Positions 27,880-35,361 of a DNA stretch of 64,000 bases are shown here, piece after piece (within the stretch, counting starts at the first letter, position 1; each line of letters begins with the position of its first letter). The stretch spans positions 2,362,836 to 2,426,835 of the forward strand of contig NZ_JACHGY010000001.1 in NCBI RefSeq assembly GCF_014207595.1, given 5' to 3'. The DNA comes from Algisphaera agarilytica. GTDB taxonomy: Bacteria; Planctomycetota; Phycisphaerae; Phycisphaerales; Phycisphaeraceae. The translations under genes and the position numbers were made by a program. Below the pieces are notes generated by a model. That model was given only the letters and a program-made list of their open reading frames with translations, made no database searches and was not told the origin of the DNA.

Positions 27880-30090
27880 ATGAATCACGGGCTCCGTTTC
27901 TGTATTTTGGTGTTGTTGGGGATGATGTTCGCTGGGGCGGGGACGTCTCAGGAGGCTGCACTCCCTGCACCTCAACTCCAGGCCGAGGACCGTCCCACGC
28001 GTCCCGAGCGTCGGCGGGTGTTTTACCAAGACCAGTTCCTCGGTGGCTACGAGACCTATGGGCGTGCCGATGCCCCGTGGCGCGAAGAGGGGATTGCGCT
28101 GCTTAATAACTTCGCGGCTTACCTGGCCTACGACGACCACGGCTTCCACCCCCACCCCGAGGGCCTGCCGACCATGGCCGACTTGGCCGAACAGCGGTCC
28201 GTGCTGATCGAAGCCGGGGCCGATGAACCATACCTCGATTACTTCTGCATGCTGGTCGATCCCGAGCGGAATTCGCGTTTCCGAGCGGTGCATTTCGAGA
28301 TCCAGGAGGCGATGCGTGCGTACGCAGCAGAAGCGGGCAATCCAAAGCGTTTTGAGCGGGTTCTGCTATGTGTCGAGCATTGGGTCATGCGTAGCGCCTT
28401 GGCCCGCAACGACAACCGGGGCAGGCGGGAATGGGCCAGGAAAGACCGGCTGACCGCTAGTGACAATTACTCGTTGCTCTTCGCGGAAGATGTATTGCTT
28501 TCGCCCAACGACCAAGAGAATTATGCCGAGCTGTTCCGGTATTACGTGAACGATATCGACAACACACAACTCCCCAAGCTGATGCGTGCGACCGAGCAGG
28601 TCGCGCCGGGCAAGCAGTGGTTGGCTCATGTGCTCAGAGGGATGGTCTTTATCCAGAGCGCCTGGGAGGCGCGGAGCAGCAAGTGGGGTAAAGACGTCGC
28701 CGACGACCAGTGGCGAAAGTTCGGCGTTTACCTGCAGTTTGCAGAGGATGAATTCACCGCCGCGATAGCGTTGCACCCCGAGCGTTCGACCGCCGCCACC
28801 GAACTCATCACGGTGAGTATGGGGCAGAGCAACGACAATGAGCTCGAATGGTTCGGACACGCCATGCGGGCCGACCCGCAGGACAGCAAGGCCTACATCA
28901 ATCTGCAATGGGCCAGCCGGAAGCGGTGGGGGGGCGATGCGACGGCGATGTTGGCGATCGCCCGCCAAGCGTTCGAGTCGGGGCGGTACGACATCGATCT
29001 GCCCGATCGTTTTGAGCGAGGCATCGCCAATATCATCAGCGATTACGGCTACGACCGGATCGCTCCCGGCGCGATGGATGGAGAAGGTGACGAGATCTGG
29101 CAGATGCTACAGACCTATTTCGAAAAACGTGCGGCGCAGCCCACCGCCGAACGCCCCGCCGACTGGTGCTGGTCGCGCGGCTTCCGCCTGGCTCGGCGGG
29201 CCGATCGCCCCGATGCGCAGTGGGACTACTTCACCAAGCTCGACCAGAACCCCGACCGCCTGTACAAGCCGTACTACATCGGCATCGACAAGCGGTGGGA
29301 CATCGGTGCGTTTGCGATCGAGCGCGAACCCGAGGCCCTTTTCGCCTTTGAGCGGGCCAAGCAGATGCTCAATTCCGGGCTTTATGAACAAGCCGAGCGG
29401 GCGCTCACGGAAGCGGAAGCCAAAGCGGAAAACCCCTGGGCGAAAACCCATGTCCGTGACCTGAAACGCCTCACGGCCTGGGACCGCGCGTTCTGGAACG
29501 GCGAGCAGGTCGACGTGCTCGAGCATGGCCTCGAAGGCTGGCGTCCCTCACGTGGATTCGCCCAGGACACCGAGCGTGGCATCGAAGTCACCGCCAACGA
29601 CGCGAAAGAAGCCCGCCTGTTCTGTGGGCTCAACCTCGGGGAACACTACGAGGCCGAGCTCACCATGACGGTGCCCGAAGGGTTCCACGGCCCGTTCTGG
29701 GGCGGCGCGGGATTTGTGCTCTCCCCAACCGTTACCCGCAAACCGTTCAACACCACGATGCTCTTCGCGGCCCGCGATGACGAGGTGGGCGTCTACCTTC
29801 AGGACCCCGACGTGGAGCCTAAAAACGACTTGAATCTCGGCCAACCGGTCAACACGCAGACCATGACGATGACTCTCCAACGCTGGGGCAAACGACTGCG
29901 CTGCTCAGTCAACGGCATCGCCATGATCGACAGCTACGAATTGGCCACGGAACAATACGGCGAAACCGAACTGGGCCTGGGCCTCTGGTACGGCACCCAG
30001 CTAGGCAAGTTCCACTTCGAATCACTCCGTGTCCGTCTGCTCGAAAGCTCGCCTTTTGAGAACGCGCCGGTGCGGCCACAGGCGTTCTAG
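27880..30090 (+). CDS. Large secreted protein with helical repeats and C-terminal beta domain
   Basis: A 736-residue product with a signal peptide (MNHGLRFCILVLLGMMFAGAG). Residues about 50-540 look like alpha-helical TPR-type repeats (FAEDEFTAAIALHPERSTAATELITV, HAMRADPQDSKAYINLQWASRKRW, ALFAFERAKQMLNSGLYEQAERALTEAEAKAENPW). The last 180 residues (HYEAELTMTVPEGFHGPFWGGAGFVLSP ... QLGKFHFESLRVRLLES) look like a concanavalin-type beta sandwich of the kind used in carbohydrate or lipid binding. No catalytic residues were identified. It probably acts in the periplasm or at the surface. A strong GGAGG precedes the ATG. Function unknown. Confidence 0.7.
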   Translation: MNHGLRFCILVLLGMMFAGAGTSQEAALPAPQLQAEDRPTRPERRRVFYQDQFLGGYETYGRADAPWREEGIALLNNFAAYLAYDDHGFHPHPEGLPTMADLAEQRSVLIEAGADEPYLDYFCMLVDPERNSRFRAVHFEIQEAMRAYAAEAGNPKRFERVLLCVEHWVMRSALARNDNRGRREWARKDRLTASDNYSLLFAEDVLLSPNDQENYAELFRYYVNDIDNTQLPKLMRATEQVAPGKQWLAHVLRGMVFIQSAWEARSSKWGKDVADDQWRKFGVYLQFAEDEFTAAIALHPERSTAATELITVSMGQSNDNELEWFGHAMRADPQDSKAYINLQWASRKRWGGDATAMLAIARQAFESGRYDIDLPDRFERGIANIISDYGYDRIAPGAMDGEGDEIWQMLQTYFEKRAAQPTAERPADWCWSRGFRLARRADRPDAQWDYFTKLDQNPDRLYKPYYIGIDKRWDIGAFAIEREPEALFAFERAKQMLNSGLYEQAERALTEAEAKAENPWAKTHVRDLKRLTAWDRAFWNGEQVDVLEHGLEGWRPSRGFAQDTERGIEVTANDAKEARLFCGLNLGEHYEAELTMTVPEGFHGPFWGGAGFVLSPTVTRKPFNTTMLFAARDDEVGVYLQDPDVEPKNDLNLGQPVNTQTMTMTLQRWGKRLRCSVNGIAMIDSYELATEQYGETELGLGLWYGTQLGKFHFESLRVRLLESSPFENAPVRPQAF

Positions 30091-30109
30091 TTGGTGGGGG
30101 GCGGAACGC

Positions 30110-31180
30110 TCAAGGAGATGAGGCCCCGATCAACGGCTCGAGCAGCATGTAGCCCGACATGAGTAGCCAGGTGATCACGATCGTCCAGTACAGGACCGGG
30201 TGGCCGCGGCGGGGGATGGGTTCGATGAAATAGGTCACGCCGGTCTTGAGGTCGGGCAGTACCCAGATGAGAAACAGGACGCCCCAGACCCACGAGGTCT
30301 CGGTCAGCACGGTGAGGTAGACGAGGGCCAGACCTAGGATCGTGCGCCACTTGGCGAAGACGGAGCTGCCGGGTGTGGGCGCGAACGCCGATGCCGAGGA
30401 TGCGCCGCTGCTTCCCGGGGCGGTGCCGGTGCCGGCTTGGGTGAGGTAGCAGGCGGCGCCTTGCGGGTCGCGGATGAGGTGGTGGGTGCCGTCGTGGTTG
30501 GTGTGGGTGTAGAGGACTTGGCCGCCGAGGGACTGGGTTTGTTGGACCGCCCGGTCGAGGTCGGGCACGGCGAAGAACGAGGCCCAGTATTCCTTGTCGC
30601 CCTTCACCTCATTGGACGCGACCTGCACCGCACCGATGCGCTGGCCCGCGCGGTTGTGGATCGCGTAACGGTCGGCGTCGTCTTGCTCGGCACGCAGCGA
30701 CCAGCCGAAGAGGGTTTCGTAGAAGGTCTGAACGCTGGCGAGGTCGGAGACGAACAGCTCGCTCCACGCCCAACGGCCGGGTTGGCGATCGGGCGACACG
30801 GCGGAAGGGGCGTCGCCTTGGAAACACGTGAACCCCGCGCCCGCGGGGTCGCGGATCAGCGCGATTCGGCCGAGCGGGTTGCTGTCCTCCAGCTCCACCT
30901 TCGCCCCGAGTTCCTTGGCCTGCACCACGACCGCGTCCACGTCGTCCACGGCGATGTACGTCATCCAGAACGACGGCATCTTGATCTTGCGGAAAAACGC
31001 CGGCATCGAAAACAACCCCGCACACGCCTCGCCCCCCACGGCACACGTGCGGTAGCCGCCGTCCCCGGAATTGCCTTCGGCGTCATCGATCACTTGCCAG
31101 TTCAGCACCCGGCTGTAGAACGCCGTGGCTTGTTCGAGGTCGAGCGCCGAGAGGTCGGTCCAGGTGAAGTCGCCGTGCAT
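30110..31180 (-). CDS. Two VOC (glyoxalase-like) domains fused to a membrane domain
   Basis: A 356-residue protein. Two vicinal-oxygen-chelate domains lie in tandem: FTWTDLSALDLEQATAFYSRVLNW...IRDPAGAGFTCFQ (1-125) and RWAWSELFVSDLASVQTFYETLFGW...LIRDPQGAACYLTQ (137-250). The C-terminal about 100 residues hold three hydrophobic helices (ILGLALVYLTVLTETSWVW, VLFLIWVLPDLKTGV, YWTIVITWLLMSGYMLLEPLIG). VOC tandem pairs are common and often bind small molecules; joining them to a membrane segment is unusual. The ligand is unknown. The protein may sense or process something at the membrane. Confidence 0.8.
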   Translation of the reverse strand: MHGDFTWTDLSALDLEQATAFYSRVLNWQVIDDAEGNSGDGGYRTCAVGGEACAGLFSMPAFFRKIKMPSFWMTYIAVDDVDAVVVQAKELGAKVELEDSNPLGRIALIRDPAGAGFTCFQGDAPSAVSPDRQPGRWAWSELFVSDLASVQTFYETLFGWSLRAEQDDADRYAIHNRAGQRIGAVQVASNEVKGDKEYWASFFAVPDLDRAVQQTQSLGGQVLYTHTNHDGTHHLIRDPQGAACYLTQAGTGTAPGSSGASSASAFAPTPGSSVFAKWRTILGLALVYLTVLTETSWVWGVLFLIWVLPDLKTGVTYFIEPIPRRGHPVLYWTIVITWLLMSGYMLLEPLIGASSP

Positions 31181-31253
31181 TGTGATGGCTCTAAATTACT
31201 TGGATGTGGCCGTTGAGTCTCGCGTATATCAAATAGCCGGAGTCGATACTGAA

Positions 31254-31610
31254 CTATTCAAACATGCGGCGAACTGTGGGTGGAAGCTGAAACAGCCCAT
31301 CGTCATCAGCCGTAAACGGGACAACGTCCAGTACGGCGTCCAGGTTCAGTGGTCCGTAGATGTGTGGGAAGAGCCGGTCGCCGCCTTCGCAGTTTTCGTA
31401 GCGGACTTCGGGGACAATCTTGCCCCGGTCGATGCACAGCAGCACGAGGCCGGCCTGATCTTTGAATAAGACGTTGGCCACTTCGAGCACTTGTTCGTTG
31501 GTCGAGCAGTGGATGAAGCCTTGCGAATGCAGGCTTGGCGTTTCGTATCGGCCTTCCGCCTGGACGTCGCTCCAAGCTTGCTCTTGGGTGATGTGCAGGA
31601 TGATGGGCAT
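31254..31610 (-). CDS. DUF952 family protein
   Basis: A 118-residue protein with the DUF952 pattern: ILHITQEQAWSDVQAEGRY, GFIHCSTNEQVLEVAN, and PHIYGPLNLDAVLDVVPF near the C-terminus. The fold resembles ADP-ribosyl-processing folds, but the biochemical function is not established. It starts four bases after the dapA stop and is almost certainly co-transcribed with dapA. Confidence 0.88.
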   Translation of the reverse strand: MPIILHITQEQAWSDVQAEGRYETPSLHSQGFIHCSTNEQVLEVANVLFKDQAGLVLLCIDRGKIVPEVRYENCEGGDRLFPHIYGPLNLDAVLDVVPFTADDDGLFQLPPTVRRMFE

Positions 31611-31614
31611 CGCG

Positions 31615-32499
31615 CTAAACAGCCGAGCTGGTGGCGGGCAACACGCTATCCAACAACGCCTGCAACTTCTTCCGCGGCTCGTCTTCGAGTTCGGTGAGCG
31701 GGAGGCGGACTTCGCCGGTGTCCATGCCGGCGATCTGCATGGCGGCTTTGATCGGGATGGGGTTGGTGGCGAGGGTGAGGCAGCCCTTGCACAGGGCGAA
31801 GAGCTCGAGGTGGCGCTGCTTGGCGGCGGCGAAGTCGCCCTCGGCGGCGGCGGTGACGACGGCCTTGACCTTGGCGGGCAGGAGGTTGGACAGGACGCTG
31901 ATGACGCCCACGCCGCCGATGGACATGAGCGGGAGGGTCATGCTGTCGTCGCCGGAGATCTGGGCGATGTCGCAGCGCGAGGCGATCTCGCTGGCGAGGT
32001 CGAGGCTGCCGGTGGCTTCCTTGATCGCGACGATGTTGGGGTGTTCGTTCAGACGCACCACAGTGTCGGCGGACATGGTGACGTTGGTCCGGCCGGGGAT
32101 GTTGTAGAGGCAGATCGGCAGCTCGACCGCATCGGCGACGGTCATGAAGTGGCGATACAGGCCTTCCTGCGTCGGCTTGTTGTAGTAGGGATTCACCATC
32201 AGGGCGACATCCGCGCCGGCGGCCTTGGCGTCTTGGGTGAGCGAGAGGGCTTCCTTGGTGGAGTTGCTGCCCGTGCCGGCGACGACCTGACACTTGCCCG
32301 CGGCGGCTTCGACGGTCTTCTCGATGACCTTGGCGTGTTCATCGTGGGAGAGCGTGGGCGATTCGCCGGTGGTGCCGACGGGCACGACGCCGTCGATGCC
32401 GTTGTCGATCTGAAAGGCGACGTTCTTGGCCAGGCGGTCGTAGTCGACTTCGCCCTGGTTGAACGGGGTGACGAGCGCGGTGTAGGTGCCGTTGAGCAT
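31615..32499 (-). CDS. dapA: 4-hydroxy-tetrahydrodipicolinate synthase DapA
   Basis: A 294-residue TIM-barrel aldolase that condenses pyruvate with aspartate semialdehyde in lysine and meso-diaminopimelate synthesis. Visible active-site motifs are GTTGESPTLSHDEH (about 42-55, Thr-Thr of the triad), LPICLYNIPGRTNV (Tyr, about 132) and VAIKEATGSL (Schiff-base Lys, about 160). The start was chosen at MLNGTYTALVTPF, where homologues begin. N-acetylneuraminate lyase is a related alternative, but the GTTGE and NPYYNKP context fits DapA. The upstream region holds a GGTGGGCATTGCCCACC-type hairpin. It fits with murB as part of wall synthesis. Confidence 0.92.
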   Translation of the reverse strand: MLNGTYTALVTPFNQGEVDYDRLAKNVAFQIDNGIDGVVPVGTTGESPTLSHDEHAKVIEKTVEAAAGKCQVVAGTGSNSTKEALSLTQDAKAAGADVALMVNPYYNKPTQEGLYRHFMTVADAVELPICLYNIPGRTNVTMSADTVVRLNEHPNIVAIKEATGSLDLASEIASRCDIAQISGDDSMTLPLMSIGGVGVISVLSNLLPAKVKAVVTAAAEGDFAAAKQRHLELFALCKGCLTLATNPIPIKAAMQIAGMDTGEVRLPLTELEDEPRKKLQALLDSVLPATSSAV

Positions 32500-32592
32500 G
32501 GTGAGCCTTGGGGTAGGGTGGGCAATGCCCACCGCGTGGGGATTCGTAGTCAGGGGCGGAAAGTCCGCCGAGCGGGAGTATTTTACCGATCG

Positions 32593-33180
32593 CTAGCTCT
32601 TACGCAGGGCGAGGATCAGTTCGATCTTGCCCACGTGTTCGCCGAGCTGTTTGGCGATGTCCTCGGCGGACTTCCCGGCGTCGGCGAGGCGGGCGACTTC
32701 GTCGGTGAGTTGCTGGGTCTGGGCCTCGGTGGTGAGCGGGCTTTCGACGACTTCACTGAGCTGCTTGGTGATGGCTTCGGGTGAGGCGGGCTTGGGGGTG
32801 GGCTCGCCGGCGGCCGGGGCGGGGCCGGCGTCGGGCAGCTTGCCGTGTTCGTCGCGCATGGCTTTCTGGAGCTGGGCGATGCGGAGGTCGGCCTCGTCGA
32901 TTAGCTTCTCCAGCCGCATTGACTTGGTGTCGAGCTGGTTGCCCAGGCGTTTGGCGAGTTGTTCGATCTCGACCATGAGGCCTTCGAGGTCGTTGCGGAC
33001 GCCGTCTTGTTGCTTGTAGCGTTCGAGGTTTTCGCGGGCGGTGGGGTGGTCGGGGCCGTGGACGCTGCGTTTGCGGATGCGCATGAGCAGCCAGGCGGAG
33101 ATGAAGACGACACCGACGATGAGCAGGCCCAGCGAGATGGGGTCGTTGGGGTTGAGCTGGGCGAGGAGGGGTAGTGTCAC
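32593..33180 (-). CDS. Membrane-anchored coiled-coil protein, function unknown
   Basis: A 195-residue product. An N-terminal helix (ISLGLLIVGVVFISAWLLM) anchors it, followed by a basic stretch and a long charged coiled coil (LERYKQQDGVRNDLEGLMVEIEQLAKRLGNQLDTKSMRLEKLIDEADLRIAQLQKAM). A Pro/Ala/Glu linker and a second helical region follow (LTDEVARLADAGKSAEDIAKQLGEHVGKIELILALRK) that looks like a DNA-binding-type helix pair used in stage-specific anchors. A GTG start overlaps the LarC-like stop by four bases (GTGA), so they are coupled. No named family is recognised. Confidence 0.65.
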   Translation of the reverse strand: MTLPLLAQLNPNDPISLGLLIVGVVFISAWLLMRIRKRSVHGPDHPTARENLERYKQQDGVRNDLEGLMVEIEQLAKRLGNQLDTKSMRLEKLIDEADLRIAQLQKAMRDEHGKLPDAGPAPAAGEPTPKPASPEAITKQLSEVVESPLTTEAQTQQLTDEVARLADAGKSAEDIAKQLGEHVGKIELILALRKS

Positions 33181-33692
33181 GGTTGTCCCCCCTTGGCGAG
33201 GAGGTCGTCCGCCGCGGCGCGGGCGGCGTCCATGGCCTGCCGGACCGGGACGTTGGCGGTGGCGGCGAGGTCGCGGACGGTGTCGAATTCGGGCTGGGCG
33301 GTGAGGGGCGTGCCGTCGAGGCTGCCGACTTTGATGGGCACGTCGCCGAGCCGGGTGGCGGCGGTGACGTGCTCACGGTCGAGGACGAGCCGGTCCCATT
33401 CGCGGAAGCGGACGCCGAAGCTGCCGGTGAGTTCGAGGATGCGTCGGGCGGTGGCTTGAGCGGCATCGGGGGTGGACAACACAGAGAGCATGACGCCGGG
33501 GCGCTGCTTCTTCATGTGGATGGGGGTGGTCCAGACGTCGAGGGCGCCTTGGTCGAGGAGGGTTTGCGTGGCGTGGCCTAGGATTTCGCCGGTGGTGTCG
33601 TCGAGGTTGACCACGAGCTCGACCACGCGGGTCGCGGCGGATTCGTTGCCGGTGTGGGTTCCGGGGGTGGGCGGGGGAGCGTCGGCGGACAT
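33177..33692 (-). CDS. Stand-alone LarC C-terminal domain (LarC2-like)
   Basis: A 171-residue protein matching the C-terminal part of LarC, the nickel insertase that loads Ni into the pincer cofactor of lactate racemase. Recognisable parts are VVELVVNLDDTTGEILGHATQTLLDQGALDVWTTPIHMKKQRPG and LSVLSTPDAAQATARRIL, then VPIKVGSLDGTPLTAQPEFDTVRDLA. The N-terminal LarC1 part is not in the window: the upstream divergent gene is tilS. In some bacteria LarC is made from two frames by ribosomal frameshifting, but here only the second half is present. TAAACT lies eight bases before the ATG. Confidence 0.75.
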   Translation of the reverse strand: MSADAPPPTPGTHTGNESAATRVVELVVNLDDTTGEILGHATQTLLDQGALDVWTTPIHMKKQRPGVMLSVLSTPDAAQATARRILELTGSFGVRFREWDRLVLDREHVTAATRLGDVPIKVGSLDGTPLTAQPEFDTVRDLAATANVPVRQAMDAARAAADDLLAKGGQP

Positions 33693-33723
33693 GCACTTTT
33701 AGTTTACTGCATCGGCGGGTTGG

Positions 33724-33729
33724 TAGACT
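33724..33729 (+). promoter_or_regulatory. TAGACT six bases before tilS ATG (leaderless -10)
   Basis: TAGACT, TTGAAA, ATG (33736). It supports MAENAQ as the start, not the TTG two codons upstream. Confidence 0.45.
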
Positions 33730-33735
33730 TTGAAA

Positions 33736-34482
33736 ATGGCTGAGAACGCCCAGGCTCCGAGCTATCTCCCGTTGGTCCGTGCCGTTGCGGACGGGTTGCG
33801 CCACCGCTGCGGAGTGCTCGAAGGCGACCGGGTGTTGGTCGCGTGCTCGGGTGGGGCGGACTCGGTGGCGCTGCTGCGGGCGCTGCATCTTCTTCACGAT
33901 CGACGGAAGTGGAACCTATCGCTGACGGTCGCGCACGTACAGCACCACCTGCGTCCCGAAGACGAGGCGGAGGGCGATGCGGCGTTCGTCGAAGCCTTGG
34001 CGGGGCGGTTGGGTTTGAAGTACGTGCGTCGCGACATCACGCCGGGTGAAGCGGAAGGCAACATCGAAGCGAACGCGCGGGAGCAGCGCTACGCGGCGTT
34101 GGCGGAGATGGCCGGCGAGGTCGGGGCGACGTATGTCGCTACCGCCCACCACGCCGACGACCAACTCGAAACCCTGCTCATGGCGATCCTGCGCGGCACC
34201 ACCGCCAAGGGCCTACGCGGCATCGCGTGGCAACGTTCGCTGCACGATACGGTCACGCTCATCCGCCCGATGCTGAATGCGACGCATGCCGAGGCGATTG
34301 AGTTGTTAGAGTCGCTCGATCAGCCTTGGCGGGAGGATGTGACGAATCTCGACAAGTCACGCACGCGGGCACGGCTGCGTCACGAGGTGTTGCCGGTGTT
34401 GCGGGAGTTGCGGCCGAGCGTGGCGCGGAAGGCGGTGGAGTTGGGGGATCATTTACGCGATTCGTCCAGCGAAGCGTTGTGA
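33736..34482 (+). CDS. tilS: tRNA(Ile)-lysidine synthase TilS (short form)
   Basis: A 248-residue PP-loop enzyme that modifies C34 of tRNA-Ile(CAU) to lysidine. The motifs are intact: VACSGGADSVALL (about 35-47), VAHVQHHLRPE, TAHHADDQLETLLMAILRGT (about 133-152), RPMLNATHAEAIELL and RTRARLRHEVLPVL. The protein ends 21 residues after that last motif, with no C-terminal substrate-binding domains, whereas most TilS proteins are 320-430 residues. Its last 30 bases overlap the converging low-GC gene at 34453. Either this lineage has a minimal TilS or the 3' end was lost. Confidence 0.88.
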   Translation: MAENAQAPSYLPLVRAVADGLRHRCGVLEGDRVLVACSGGADSVALLRALHLLHDRRKWNLSLTVAHVQHHLRPEDEAEGDAAFVEALAGRLGLKYVRRDITPGEAEGNIEANAREQRYAALAEMAGEVGATYVATAHHADDQLETLLMAILRGTTAKGLRGIAWQRSLHDTVTLIRPMLNATHAEAIELLESLDQPWREDVTNLDKSRTRARLRHEVLPVLRELRPSVARKAVELGDHLRDSSSEAL

Positions 34483-34848
34483 TTTTGCTCTCCGGACGCC
34501 AATAACAGAGATCGTGATTGCGGTGGGTATGCAGCAGAAAAGTGTGGCGAAAAATCCCACCGTGAGGAATTCGATCAAGTCAAAGCTATGGCTGATTTGC
34601 TGTTGATATTTCATACTTTGTAGTAGCACGCTACCCACCATCGCGAAGATCGTGAAGAAAGCCCCCAGCGCTATGTATGGCAGGCGTAGAGACAAAAACA
34701 GCATGGGTACCAACGCCGAAAGGGCCGGCATGATGATCACGTTGCCGAGCGCAGCTTCGTGATAAAGGAAGTAGCCGATTCCCCAAAACACTAGAGGTGG
34801 GATGGTGAATCTAGCCACGTTTAGTTGATTGTTTTGACTGCGTCCCAT
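34453..34848 (-). CDS. Low-GC membrane protein overlapping the tilS 3' end
   Basis: A 131-residue product with four hydrophobic helices (FTIPPLVFWGIGYFLYH, VIIMPALSALVPMLFLSL, IALGAFFTIFAMVGSVLLQ, FLTVGFFATLFCCIPTAITISVIG) and a basic C-terminus. The sequence is clearly AT-richer than its neighbours and uses codons such as ATA/TTA/AAT more freely, which suggests transfer. It converges on tilS with a 30-base overlap. No family is recognised. The start MGRSQNNQ is the first plausible ATG before the membrane helices. Confidence 0.6.
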   Translation of the reverse strand: MGRSQNNQLNVARFTIPPLVFWGIGYFLYHEAALGNVIIMPALSALVPMLFLSLRLPYIALGAFFTIFAMVGSVLLQSMKYQQQISHSFDLIEFLTVGFFATLFCCIPTAITISVIGVRRAKSQRFAGRIA

Positions 34849-34868
34849 CGGAATAGCCTGCTGATCAA

Positions 34869-35288
34869 TTATGCTCGTCGCCACTTCACCTGTGGGGCGT
34901 CGCCCCACATCATTTCGAGGTCGTAGTGGCCGCGGGTGGCGGGTTCGAAGAGGTGGACCATGACTTCGACCAGGTCGACGACGCACCAGGTGGAGGCGGC
35001 GTCGCGGTCGCTGCCGTAGCGGTCGAAGCCGTGCTGGGCGCCGAGGTCGGCGACCTCGCTGCCGACGGACTTGATCTGGCGGTCGCTGGTGCCCGAGGCG
35101 ATGACGATGAAATTCGTCACTTGGCTCATGCCGGTGACGTCGAACACGACGATGTCCTCGCAGCGCAGGTCGCTGACGAGGCGGGCGGCCTCGACGGCGA
35201 CGAGGCGGGCGGCGTCGGGGCCTTTGGCGCTGGCGGGCGTGCTTCCGGGGGTGGAGCGGGTGGTGAACTCGTCGGGCGTGGTGGTCAT
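34869..35288 (-). CDS. rsfS: Ribosomal silencing factor RsfS
   Basis: A 139-residue protein with the RsfS/Iojap fold: EDIVVFDVTGMSQVTNFIVIASGTSDRQIKSV (about 45-76), DAASTWCVVDLVEVMVHLFEP and HYDLEMMWGDAP. It binds uL14 and blocks 30S-50S joining in starvation. The N-terminal 25 residues are Ser/Thr/Pro-rich and look disordered. TACAAT lies exactly six bases upstream of the ATG. The gene follows the ilvB terminator on the same strand and therefore has its own promoter. Confidence 0.93.
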   Translation of the reverse strand: MTTTPDEFTTRSTPGSTPASAKGPDAARLVAVEAARLVSDLRCEDIVVFDVTGMSQVTNFIVIASGTSDRQIKSVGSEVADLGAQHGFDRYGSDRDAASTWCVVDLVEVMVHLFEPATRGHYDLEMMWGDAPQVKWRRA

Positions 35289-35294
35289 GGTGTC

Positions 35295-35300
35295 ATTGTA
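35295..35300 (-). promoter_or_regulatory. TACAAT six bases before rsfS ATG (leaderless -10)
   Basis: On the minus strand TACAAT, GACACC, ATG (35288). The region upstream where a -35 would sit is the T-rich tail of the ilvB terminator. Confidence 0.55.
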
Positions 35301-35303
35301 GGG

Positions 35304-35339
35304 GTGAAAGAAAGCCCGCGGATGGGGTCCGCGGGCTTT
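35304..35339 (-). terminator. Terminator after ilvB
   Basis: On the minus strand AAAGCCCGCGGA / TCCGCGGGCTTT is followed by CTTTC. It is a 12-bp stem. Confidence 0.8.
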
Positions 35340-35361
35340 GGGGTTGGATTGAGTTTTGGCC

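Noticed and set aside
31125-31469. Plus-strand frame of 114 codons opposite the DUF952 gene
   Set aside because: It overlaps the conserved DUF952 frame antisense and has no motif or ribosome site.
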